DNA of 43,005 bases from Chthonomonas calidirosea (lineage in GTDB: Bacteria > Armatimonadota > Chthonomonadetes > Chthonomonadales > Chthonomonadaceae). The stretch lies in assembly GCA_945878775.1 (NCBI GenBank), contig CAMCUQ010000008.1, forward strand, positions 1 to 43,005. The letters are read 5' to 3'. The first letter of the stretch is position 1, and the number at the start of each line of letters is the position of its first letter. The translations under genes and the position numbers were made by a program. Positions 16,816-23,654 of the stretch are shown piece by piece. The notes under the pieces were generated by a model. It was given only the letters and a program-made list of their open reading frames with translations, did not search any database and was not told the DNA's origin.

Positions 16816-16845
16816 AGCCCTCCCAAACTCCTAATAAGGAGGGCT
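16816..16845 (+). repeat. Hairpin between permease and Gly-rich protein genes
   Basis: A perfect 8-bp stem AGCCCTCC / GGAGGGCT with a 14-nt loop. A competing hairpin CTCCT / AGGAG (16828-16832 with 16837-16841) uses part of the same sequence. No T-run follows. Confidence 0.5.
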
Positions 16846-16874
16846 ATTCAAACTCTAGGAAGGAGTTCGTTAAG

Positions 16875-17492
16875 ATGAATTTGCGAAATACACTGCGCCT
16901 GAGCCTTTGTTCTTTGGCTCTCGCGGGCGTTCTATTTGCTGGCACGACCTCTGCCAAGGCACAGGGTTTTGGTGGTGGCGGTATGCCCCCCGACATTGCC
17001 AAGAAGATCAAGGCATGGCAAAAGTTTGGGGACGATCATAAGAAGCTTATGGCTCTTGGTGATCAGGTCTATCAGATCGGTGAGTTGAGCAAAGAGTCTG
17101 GTTATGAGATGGATAAAAAGCAGGCTACCTCTGCGCTAAAGACCATCAATCAGTTCAAAGCAAAAACAAGCCTCTCTGAAGACGAAGCCGGAACCATCTC
17201 AAAACAGCTGACCGGAGCACTCTCCGCGAAGCAGATCAAGAAGATGACAACCATCGAGACCCCACGCCAGAAGATGCAAAAGGCGCGTGCTGGCGGTGGT
17301 ATGGGTGGCGGTGGCGGCGCACGTCCTGCGGGCGGTGGTGCTGGCGGAGCCGGTGGATTCAAGTTCCCCGATCCTCCTGCCAAGGGCTGGAATCCCCTCA
17401 ACCCCGATTCACTCCCCTTTGAGCAGATGAAGCCGGCTGCTAAAGGGAGCATGAGCAAACTTATGAGCGATCTGCAAGCTCGCGCCAAATAG
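16875..17492 (+). CDS. Secreted glycine-rich protein inside the efflux operon
   Basis: A 205-aa protein with AAGGAG 9 nt before the ATG. The signal peptide is at 1-30 (KAQ/G cleavage likely). A helical, Lys/Gln-rich part at about 38-135 resembles the periplasmic Spy/heavy-metal-resistance style of helices but is not clearly homologous. A Gly/Ala linker follows at about 136-160, then a C-terminal segment with PDPPAKGWNPLNPDSLPF. I do not recognise a family. It lies between permease and ATPase genes, so it is probably made with the pump and acts in the periplasm, perhaps as an accessory subunit or the exported substrate; both are inference. Confidence 0.8.
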   Translation: MNLRNTLRLSLCSLALAGVLFAGTTSAKAQGFGGGGMPPDIAKKIKAWQKFGDDHKKLMALGDQVYQIGELSKESGYEMDKKQATSALKTINQFKAKTSLSEDEAGTISKQLTGALSAKQIKKMTTIETPRQKMQKARAGGGMGGGGGARPAGGGAGGAGGFKFPDPPAKGWNPLNPDSLPFEQMKPAAKGSMSKLMSDLQARAK

Positions 17493-17504
17493 GTGTAACC
17501 AGTG

Positions 17505-17545
17505 CCTCCCCCTCTCCGTATATGGAAGAGGGGGAGGAGACCTCC
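17505..17545 (+). promoter_or_regulatory. Overlapping alternative hairpins before the ATPase gene
   Basis: Hairpin 1 is an 11-bp G/C-rich stem (17505-17515 with 17527-17537). Hairpin 2 (GGAGG-AGA-CCTCC, 17533-17545, then TTT) re-uses the right arm of hairpin 1, so the two exclude each other. The layout resembles an attenuator, but the T-run is short and no ligand or leader peptide is evident. Confidence 0.45.
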
Positions 17546-17612
17546 TTTCAGGCTCTCTCCCGTACTATTCCTGTGCGGGCATACTTTGGGATTGAAGGAA
17601 CAAGGAACAAAT

Positions 17613-18350
17613 ATGAGCGATGCGATGATTGAGGTCATAGACGCCTACAAGATATATAAGATGGGAACAAACGAAGTTCGCGCACTGCGTGGAGTCACGG
17701 TTACCATCAATCGAGGCGAATTTGTGGCGATTATGGGACCCTCCGGATCGGGGAAATCGACCTTTATGAATCTTGTAGGGTGTTTGGATAAACCTACCAC
17801 CGGCTCTTATCGGTTGGATGGAATTGATGTGGCACGTCTGAACGACAACCAGTTGGCGGAGATTAGGAACCGGAAGATTGGGTTCGTGTTTCAGAACTTC
17901 TTTCTGCTCGCTCGCACCACTGCCGTCCGTAATGTCGAACTCCCAATGCTTTATAGTGGAACAAAGACACGCCCCGATAATGCTATGCGGTGTTTGGAGT
18001 TGGTGGGGTTGGCAGATAGGCATACTCACAAACCAAATGAACTTTCAGGAGGACAGCAACAGCGCGTCGCGATTGCGCGTGCGCTCGTGAACGATCCCCC
18101 CATCATTTTTGGAGATGAACCTACCGGAAACCTCGACACGCGCACTGGCGCAGAGATTATGCAGATTTTTCAGGATTTGAACTCGCAGGGCAAGACGATT
18201 GTTATCGTGACTCACGAGCAAGACATTGCGGATCATGCCCAGCGGATCATCCGGTTCAAAGATGGCAAGGTGGTTCAAGATGAGCAGGTCAAAAACCGCC
18301 GTAGTGCGACCGATGAACTGGCAAAGCTGGCTTTGGTGCCTGAAGACTAA
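17613..18350 (+). CDS. ABC transporter ATP-binding protein (MacB/LolD type)
   Basis: The energy-supplying subunit of the split MacB-like transporter. The 245-aa protein has Walker A GPSGSGKS (42-49), the Q-loop FVFQNFFLL, signature LSGGQQQR (144-151), Walker B IIFGDEP (164-170), the D-loop and switch His201 (VTHEQDIA). This composition is that of the LolD/MacB/FtsE subfamily. I chose ATG 17613, with AAGGA 6 nt upstream; earlier codons run through the hairpin region. It should pair with the permease two genes upstream. The nucleotide-binding motifs are all intact. Confidence 0.94.
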   Translation: MSDAMIEVIDAYKIYKMGTNEVRALRGVTVTINRGEFVAIMGPSGSGKSTFMNLVGCLDKPTTGSYRLDGIDVARLNDNQLAEIRNRKIGFVFQNFFLLARTTAVRNVELPMLYSGTKTRPDNAMRCLELVGLADRHTHKPNELSGGQQQRVAIARALVNDPPIIFGDEPTGNLDTRTGAEIMQIFQDLNSQGKTIVIVTHEQDIADHAQRIIRFKDGKVVQDEQVKNRRSATDELAKLALVPED

Positions 18351-18384
18351 CTCAACGCTCTTGCATCTCTTCGGGAGGGTTGCT

Positions 18385-18582
18385 ATGCCCGTAGATACCC
18401 GTATGGCTCGGCTGTTTTTTCGCCTCGGAATGGTTTTTCTCGCGGCGGGAGCTTTGCTTGCGTTTCCCGATGGGGGAATGGAAGACCTCTTACGGTTCAA
18501 GAATACTGGTGTGGCGGGGATTGTGGTTTTTGGGCTAGGGAAGGTTCTGTTCGATACGTTTTATGACGAAGAGGGGTATTAG
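18385..18582 (+). CDS. Small two-helix membrane protein
   Basis: A 65-aa protein with GGGAGG 6 nt before the ATG, 34 nt after the ATPase gene, so it is probably the last gene of the efflux operon. Two hydrophobic segments (about 8-26 and 38-55) flank a short loop with DGGMEDLLRFKN. The C-terminus is acidic (DEEGY). No family was recognised. It abuts the convergent sixA gene with one base between the stop codons. Confidence 0.65.
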   Translation: MPVDTRMARLFFRLGMVFLAAGALLAFPDGGMEDLLRFKNTGVAGIVVFGLGKVLFDTFYDEEGY

Positions 18583-18583
18583 G

Positions 18584-19066
18584 CTATTCGCCGAGCCGAG
18601 CCAAATGGCTTGGAGCGAGAAGCCAGCGTAAAATTCCTTGTGAGGGTTCAGGGTGGGTGGCTTCTATGTGAGCCAGCCCACCCTTTTTCATGGCTATTTG
18701 TGCGCCTGTCAGCTCATAGGTGAGGTGGCTCATGTCTGGCTCATGCCCCACAAAGAGCAGGTGTGCCTCTCTGGGGTAGGGAGTGACGAGGTCTTGAAGC
18801 ACGCTGAGCCGAAACGCGCCGGAGATGATTCCTGTCTCTATCTGTATCTCAGGGGTACGAAGAGTTTCGGCGACGATCTGAGCGGTCTCTAAGGCACGGT
18901 GGTAGGGGCTAGAAAAAACGGCATCCCATCGCAATCCGAGGCGTGCCAGACCTTTCGCTTCGAGACGCATCTTCTCGATCCCTTCTGGGATGAGACGACG
19001 CGCCGAGTCGGGTTGTCCCATAGAAGGCTCTTCGGCAATGCCATGTCGTAGCAGATAGATATGCAT
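18584..19066 (-). CDS. sixA: Phosphohistidine phosphatase SixA-like (histidine phosphatase superfamily)
   Basis: A 160-aa phosphatase of the histidine phosphatase clan. The N-terminal RHG motif (R7-H8-G9), where His is phosphorylated in catalysis, and the second His in FVGHEPDMSHL are both present. Short length and the E-E-P after RHG fit SixA, which dephosphorylates HPt-type phosphohistidine in E. coli. The ATG at 19066 is the natural family start. No Shine-Dalgarno is visible, and a terminator of the previous gene lies immediately upstream, so expression may need readthrough or an unrecognised promoter. Confidence 0.88.
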   Translation of the reverse strand: MHIYLLRHGIAEEPSMGQPDSARRLIPEGIEKMRLEAKGLARLGLRWDAVFSSPYHRALETAQIVAETLRTPEIQIETGIISGAFRLSVLQDLVTPYPREAHLLFVGHEPDMSHLTYELTGAQIAMKKGGLAHIEATHPEPSQGILRWLLAPSHLARLGE

Positions 19067-19073
19067 AGGTGTG

Positions 19074-19112
19074 AAAAAACAGAGCAAGGCAGGGATATTT
19101 CCCCTGCCTTGC
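19074..19112 (-). terminator. Rho-independent terminator of the zinc-ribbon gene
   Basis: On the minus strand, a perfect 11-bp stem (arms 19102-19112 and 19084-19094, 7-nt loop) is followed by TCTG and a run of six T (19079-19074). It starts 2 nt after the stop codon of the upstream gene. Confidence 0.85.
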
Positions 19113-19114
19113 TC

Positions 19115-19432
19115 CTATTCTTCTGTCTCTCCTACCGGGAGACCGGTTAGTTTTTCTAGTTCCATATGGAAGCGTTTCATTTCATCAAACGTAATGGCGC
19201 CGAGTTTGGAGAATTGTTTCGTTTCAGCGACGGTGAATTCGCCTTTACCCTCTTGAAAGAGAGCCTCACTCCACTCTTCTGGCTTGACATAAAGCTCACC
19301 CAGTTTTTTGCAATGAGAACACCGGAACTTGAGAAAGACATAGTTCATTTTACCGTATTGCATCGCTCTGAGTTGCATTACGTCGCGACGGGTAAGGTGT
19401 TGACCGCAACGGCACTTCAGACTCGTCTTCAT
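19115..19432 (-). CDS. Small zinc-ribbon protein
   Basis: A 105-aa protein with two knuckles, C7-x-C9 and C38-x2-C41, forming a likely zinc ribbon. A charged C-terminal half follows, in which TVAETKQFSKLGAITFDEMKRFH looks helical. GGAGG lies 11 nt before the ATG. No enzyme domain is present, so it could bind nucleic acid or protein. The gene has its own promoter (19563-19571), a leader of about 120 nt and a strong terminator, so it is a single-gene unit. Confidence 0.75.
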   Translation of the reverse strand: MKTSLKCRCGQHLTRRDVMQLRAMQYGKMNYVFLKFRCSHCKKLGELYVKPEEWSEALFQEGKGEFTVAETKQFSKLGAITFDEMKRFHMELEKLTGLPVGETEE

Positions 19433-19562
19433 TCCGTTGTAAACCTCCGTGTCGCGGCACTTGGCTTCGCAAGGCGTAAGCCCGTGCATGAGCGACATCG
19501 CCGGGGATCACCGCTGGCGTCTCGGTACGTGTTTTGGGAAAGACGTCTACCGCTTCCTTTTC

Positions 19563-19571
19563 ATTATACCA
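19563..19571 (-). promoter_or_regulatory. Extended -10 promoter of the zinc-ribbon gene
   Basis: TGG-TATAAT on the minus strand: a consensus -10 with the TGn extension. There is no good -35, which an extended -10 can do without. It predicts a leader of roughly 120 nt. Confidence 0.55.
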
Positions 19572-19597
19572 TAGCACTCCTATTTTGCGGGAGAGGT

Positions 19598-20323
19598 CTA
19601 CCCTACTGCGCGTACAAAATCCTCAAACAGAAGTCGAGATTTTTCGTCCACGGCGGCAGTTTCTTCAGGGTGGAACTGGACTCCCAGGACATAGCGATGC
19701 TTGGGACTCTCTACAGCCTCTATGATACCGTCCCTAGCGTGAGCTGTGACGCAAAGCCCTGCTCCTATCTGTTTGAGGGCTTGATGATGAAAACTGTTGG
19801 TTGCCATCCGGGTGCTACCCACTATTTGGTGAAGGCGGGTATCAGGCTCAATGTGAATGGTGTGTGTGACGCAGTGGCGAGGAATGGCGGCAAGGCGTTG
19901 CTGATGCTGTATCCATGAGCCACGCTGCGAAGGGAGGTCTTGATAGAGTGTGCCACACAAGGCGATATTGAGTATTTGTACTCCGCGACATATCGCAAAG
20001 AGGGGCATGTCTTGCTCTAAGGCAAGGCGCGTGAGGGGAAGCTCTATCGAGTCTCTATCGGGATCTACCTCTCCGAGTTCGGGATCATCCTCTTCGCCAT
20101 ACTGTGAGGGAGATACGTCCACACCGCCCGAAAGAAGGAGACCGTCCAAGACGCTCAAATAGGCGTTTGCGTTCTCGGTGTAGCTCGTGGCAGGTATAAA
20201 GAGAGGTACTCCGCCCGCTTGCTCCACTGCCCAAGCGTAGGGGCGATTGAGCGTCTGACGCGCACTCTCCAGACCCTGTCTTGGGGCAGTAGCACAGGTA
20301 ATACCGATGATTTTGCGTGCCAC
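19598..20323 (-). CDS. Class I glutamine amidotransferase, gamma-glutamyl-GABA hydrolase (PuuD) type
   Basis: A peptidase C26-type hydrolase of gamma-glutamyl bonds. The 241-aa protein shows the nucleophile C112 in the elbow AICRGVQ, and the His-x-Glu dyad H218-x-E220 in GVQFHPEE. The oxyanion segment LLLSGGVDVSPSQY is also present, as in PuuD and related enzymes. The start is GTG with AAAGGAG 5 nt upstream, inside the end of lgt; the gap is 10 nt. No putrescine-utilisation genes are near, so the physiological substrate is open. Confidence 0.9.
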   Translation of the reverse strand: MARKIIGITCATAPRQGLESARQTLNRPYAWAVEQAGGVPLFIPATSYTENANAYLSVLDGLLLSGGVDVSPSQYGEEDDPELGEVDPDRDSIELPLTRLALEQDMPLFAICRGVQILNIALCGTLYQDLPSQRGSWIQHQQRLAAIPRHCVTHTIHIEPDTRLHQIVGSTRMATNSFHHQALKQIGAGLCVTAHARDGIIEAVESPKHRYVLGVQFHPEETAAVDEKSRLLFEDFVRAVG

Positions 20324-20333
20324 TCTGACTCCT

Positions 20334-21173
20334 TTAGGTTTTTATTGCTGAGGGGTTTGGCAGTGGATGATAAGAGATCGGACGGTTTTTTCTTAGCCAG
20401 TAGAGTCCAAATAACCCCATGAGGATCATAAAGAAGCTAATGACATGTGTGAGGGTGATGTGTAGGTTTGGGCTAAGGTAGCTGGAGGTGGCTCCGGCGC
20501 GAAGAAACTCCACCAAGCCTCGATAGAAGCCGTACATCGCACACAAACCCCAGAAGAGTTCCCCATCTCGGCGTGGATATCGCTCCCAACGGGTAAGAAT
20601 GACAAACATGACGATGCTGGCGAGGCTTCCATAGATTTGAGTCGGGTGGCTTGGTGGGGTAATGGCATTAAACGCCTTCTCATCATGGAACTGCGCCGCC
20701 CAGGGGAGATCGCAGGCGATTCCATAGCAACAACCGTTCAAAAAGCACCCGATGCGCCCAAAAGTGTAGACGACTGCAAACAGTGGAGCGATAATATCGC
20801 CCAATACAGTGAGGGGAATCTTGTGCTTGCGAGAGACAAAGAGCAGGTATCCTACCCCCCCAAGCAGCCCTCCATGAAGCGACATGCCTCCACTCCATAT
20901 CTTGAATACCTCGGCTGGCTGTCTGATATAGGCGGGTAACTCTAACAATACAAAGAGCAGGCGTGAGCCAAGTATCCCAAAGAGGAGTGTGAATACCCAG
21001 AGGTCGCCCATCGTGTCGGGGTCCATGCGGCGCGGAGAGCCTTCGAGTTCGGTCTGCATCCGCTTGTCTGCCATACGTCTTGCCCACCAGAGCGAGACCA
21101 GAAAACCTATGACCGCCATAGTTCCAAAAGACCGAATAGGGAAACCACCGATTTGGAAGAGTACAGGACGCAT
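20334..21173 (-). CDS. lgt: Prolipoprotein diacylglyceryl transferase Lgt
   Basis: Moves diacylglycerol from phosphatidylglycerol to the lipobox Cys of prolipoproteins in the cytoplasmic membrane. The 279-aa multi-pass protein contains the Lgt signature GRIGCFLNGCCYG, the HPTQIYGS motif, and the N-terminal FPIRSFGTM segment. Membrane helices are spread over the full length. It starts 5 nt after lspA ends, so the two steps of lipoprotein maturation are made from one transcript. The length is normal. Confidence 0.96.
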   Translation of the reverse strand: MRPVLFQIGGFPIRSFGTMAVIGFLVSLWWARRMADKRMQTELEGSPRRMDPDTMGDLWVFTLLFGILGSRLLFVLLELPAYIRQPAEVFKIWSGGMSLHGGLLGGVGYLLFVSRKHKIPLTVLGDIIAPLFAVVYTFGRIGCFLNGCCYGIACDLPWAAQFHDEKAFNAITPPSHPTQIYGSLASIVMFVILTRWERYPRRDGELFWGLCAMYGFYRGLVEFLRAGATSSYLSPNLHITLTHVISFFMILMGLFGLYWLRKNRPISYHPLPNPSAIKT

Positions 21174-21178
21174 AGAGT

Positions 21179-21724
21179 CTAACCTTGTGTTTCGTGAGAG
21201 GTGGTCTGTTTTTGTCGCTCCTGTGCCGCCTCTTCACGCAGAGAGCGCACAAAGTGGAGGAAGAGCAGACAGATGCCAATGCTAATGCCCGAATCTGCAA
21301 CGTTGAAGATGGGCCAATTGATGATTTTGGCGTGTAGGAAATCGACAACATAGCCGAAGCGCAGGCGGTCTATGAGATTGCCCAGTGCGCCTCCCAGTGC
21401 AAGAGCGAAGGCTCCTGCCATGAGTGTGTCCATTTGGCGCATACGATGATAGGCAAACACGATACAGCAGACTGCAAGTATCGCGATCCCCACAAAGAGT
21501 CGGTTTCCAGAAGGGAGTAAGCCCCATGCCCCGCCTGTATTGTGTGCGAGGGTGAGGCGGAAAGCATCTCCTATCACGGGTATCGATTCGCCAAGGTACA
21601 TTTTTTTAATAATCAGCCCTTTGGTGAGTTGATCTCCCATTGCGACAATGAGCACGAGTATATAGAATACGCTTGGGCGCAAGGGTTTTTTGGGGGATTC
21701 GGCTTGGGTTTCGGGTTCTGTCAT
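21179..21724 (-). CDS. lspA: Lipoprotein signal peptidase LspA (SPase II)
   Basis: Cleaves the signal peptide of diacylglyceryl-prolipoproteins. The 181-aa protein has four membrane helices and the two catalytic aspartates, D119 in GNLIDRLRFGYVVDF and D144 in FNVADSGI. The conserved HNTGGAWGLL is at 61-70. The N-terminus is Pro/Glu-rich, about 15 residues longer than in E. coli. It is the first gene of the lspA-lgt-amidotransferase operon. Confidence 0.96.
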   Translation of the reverse strand: MTEPETQAESPKKPLRPSVFYILVLIVAMGDQLTKGLIIKKMYLGESIPVIGDAFRLTLAHNTGGAWGLLPSGNRLFVGIAILAVCCIVFAYHRMRQMDTLMAGAFALALGGALGNLIDRLRFGYVVDFLHAKIINWPIFNVADSGISIGICLLFLHFVRSLREEAAQERQKQTTSHETQG

Positions 21725-21766
21725 TGTGAATTTGCTCTAAAGAGTGAATATGGTCTCTATTTTACC

Positions 21767-22867
21767 CTACGGATTAGAAGTTCCGCTAAGTGAAAACGGA
21801 CTTCTGCTACTTCGATCAAGGTTGCCCGTGTCATCCCTGTCAAAAGCTCCGGCACTCTCTAGGGTAAAAGTGCTTCCCTTTACCTTATAATGGAACTCCT
21901 GACCAGTAAAGGGATCGAGACTCATCTCTTTGAGATCAAGGGCAGCGAGGGTGGCAGGGAGTTCTCGATTCTCCCAACGGTGGCGACGAATGGCGGCATG
22001 GCAAGAGAGCATTCGCGCCAATGCTATGCGTCGGGTGGAGGCATCCAGTAGACGCAAAGCAGCGGGGCGCAGGCTCGTTACCAGTGTCTCGCCAATTTTT
22101 AGTGCCTCTCCCTTCGCTTCAAAGAGGAGTGGCACGCGGTCCCAGTAGGCTTGAGAGTTCATCTGTATAATCTGGGCATACATCGCTTTGAGGGCGTCCT
22201 CTGCCTCTTTGAGTGCCTCTTTTTGTTGTCCCAGTGCTTGCTTGAGGCTTTCCAAACCGATTGCACTCTCTCGAAGTAGAGCAAACTCGAAGATCTTGTT
22301 GGTGCTTGCCCAGTCCTGACCCAGTTTCATCAAGGCGTTGCAGTCGAAAATAGAGAGTTGGTCGAGGTGGGAAGAGAGGTTGCTGACAGCTATTCGCTCT
22401 ACTGCAACGCCTACCAGGAAGCCTGTCATACTGTGGTTTTGAACGGCATAGGCGAGCCGAAGCGTGTCTCTAGTAGTATCAATCGCCTCGTGTACTTTCC
22501 CGTTTGCAAGTTGGACATATTGCTGAATCATGAGAGCACGCGCTAACTGGCGCGAGGCACTAACGGCGGGGAAATCTTGTGCTAAAGCGGTTATAGTAAG
22601 AGAGGGGGGGAGTTGGAGAGGCTTGGCTAGCCAATCTCGAAGTTCCCGTAGAGCGGTTTGTACCTCTGGATCATTCAGTGCCTGTTGTCGGGCTTTGAGG
22701 GTCGCATTCTGATCTATGGCGAGGCTGAAAGTGGGACGATCCTTCAAGCGGCTCCCTATCTGAAGGAGACCCAAAAAATCGGTGTTCGGCGTAGGCTGTT
22801 GGGCAAAGGCACCTAGCCCGCACAGGCAGAACAAGAGTGTTGGGAGAACAAAGTAAACTCTACGCAT
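21767..22867 (-). CDS. Secreted protein of unknown function
   Basis: A 366-aa protein with a clear signal peptide (MRRVYFVLP, hydrophobic core, cleavage after AFA or AFAQ). The body is helical and Ala/Leu-rich. The C-terminus has DPFTGQEFHYKVKGSTFTLESAGAF, a motif like the DPFTGKPLxYxxxxxGFxLYSxG ending I know from secreted planctomycete-type proteins. GAAGGG lies 8 nt before the ATG. No enzymatic motif was seen. Confidence 0.7.
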   Translation of the reverse strand: MRRVYFVLPTLLFCLCGLGAFAQQPTPNTDFLGLLQIGSRLKDRPTFSLAIDQNATLKARQQALNDPEVQTALRELRDWLAKPLQLPPSLTITALAQDFPAVSASRQLARALMIQQYVQLANGKVHEAIDTTRDTLRLAYAVQNHSMTGFLVGVAVERIAVSNLSSHLDQLSIFDCNALMKLGQDWASTNKIFEFALLRESAIGLESLKQALGQQKEALKEAEDALKAMYAQIIQMNSQAYWDRVPLLFEAKGEALKIGETLVTSLRPAALRLLDASTRRIALARMLSCHAAIRRHRWENRELPATLAALDLKEMSLDPFTGQEFHYKVKGSTFTLESAGAFDRDDTGNLDRSSRSPFSLSGTSNP

Positions 22868-22894
22868 ATTGGTCACCCTTCCGTATAGAAGAAT

Positions 22895-22926
22895 CCCCCT
22901 CCTCTCACCTTGCAGAGAGAAGGGGG
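22895..22926. repeat. G/C-rich hairpin upstream of the secreted-protein gene
   Basis: An 11-bp stem with one mismatch (arms 22895-22906 and 22915-22926, 8-nt loop), with pyrimidine-only and purine-only arms. It has no T-run. It lies in the leader of the minus-strand gene that starts at 22867. Confidence 0.4.
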
Positions 22927-22983
22927 GGAGAATGCTACCATTCAAGACTCTATACGAAGGTTTTGCGCCAATGGTTTTATGAA

Positions 22984-23010
22984 ATTGCCTATATGCTCTT
23001 GATAGGCAAT
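22984..23010 (-). terminator. Terminator-like hairpin overlapping the rloB stop
   Basis: A perfect 9-bp inverted repeat ATTGCCTAT / ATAGGCAAT with a 9-nt loop. The rloB stop codon (22989-22991) lies in the hairpin. On the minus strand only TTTC follows, so it is a weak terminator at best. Confidence 0.45.
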
Positions 23011-23654
23011 GCCTCTACCAGTTTGTACACATGAGAACCCGGAAAATCGGGGTGGCATTTCCTATTACCTTGCTCATGCTCTTTTGCACGCCGAACTGCC
23101 CGCTGAACATTCTCTCGGAACTCCTTGTAAGGTAGTTTTAGAAGGTTTTGATAGTAGTTCTTGCCCAATTTCTTGCTCAATTCGCCTAATAACCTCTTCA
23201 TCTCTTTTGGACGCTTTTCTTGAGGGAGTAATTTTACACTCTGATCGAGTTCTTTCACATCAAACGAGTGCAGGAAGAGCCAGAATTCAAAGCAGGGATT
23301 ACTGATAGCAACTTGAAAGCCCTCCTCTTTTGCTTTTGCACAGATCGCTTTCAAAGCCTCTTCATCACGCTCATCGACATCGAAAACCATCCAGTACTCA
23401 TCACTGTCCATTGCATCCTCTTCTTGGAGGCTCTGCTTCGCGTTCTTTAAGCGGTCAAGAATATGCGTGGGTTGGCTGTGTCCTTCTTCTGTAGGCAAAA
23501 CTTTTACTTTGATGCGACTATCGCCAAACTTTTCAAAATATTTTGGCTCCGCTTCTGCTCCATCCACGGCAATGACGCAAAACGAGGAGTCTCGCTTCCC
23601 TATGACACGAGGAAGCACCGCATTACGCCAAATTTTGATACGGCTGTTAGGCAT
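22989..23654 (-). CDS. rloB: RloB-family TOPRIM-like protein
   Basis: The 221-aa partner of the upstream ATPase. It carries the RloB-type motifs: VDGAEAEPKYFEKF (30-43), FDVDER (91-96) and ISNPCFEFWLFLHSF (117-131). In most RloB proteins I recall, the first motif reads EG.xTE..YF, the metal-binding glutamate of a TOPRIM-like fold. Here it is D-G..A-E, a conservative but notable change. The start overlaps the end of rloA by 8 nt, so the two are translationally coupled. RloA/RloB pairs occur near restriction loci and correspond to AbiL-type abortive-infection genes. Nuclease activity is inferred. Confidence 0.82.
   Translation of the reverse strand: MPNSRIKIWRNAVLPRVIGKRDSSFCVIAVDGAEAEPKYFEKFGDSRIKVKVLPTEEGHSQPTHILDRLKNAKQSLQEEDAMDSDEYWMVFDVDERDEEALKAICAKAKEEGFQVAISNPCFEFWLFLHSFDVKELDQSVKLLPQEKRPKEMKRLLGELSKKLGKNYYQNLLKLPYKEFRENVQRAVRRAKEHEQGNRKCHPDFPGSHVYKLVEALPIKSI

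Noticed and set aside
19350-19577. 75-codon frame overlapping the start of the zinc-ribbon gene
   Set aside because: It starts upstream of the promoter -10 box and has no Shine-Dalgarno; its residues look like shifted coding sequence.
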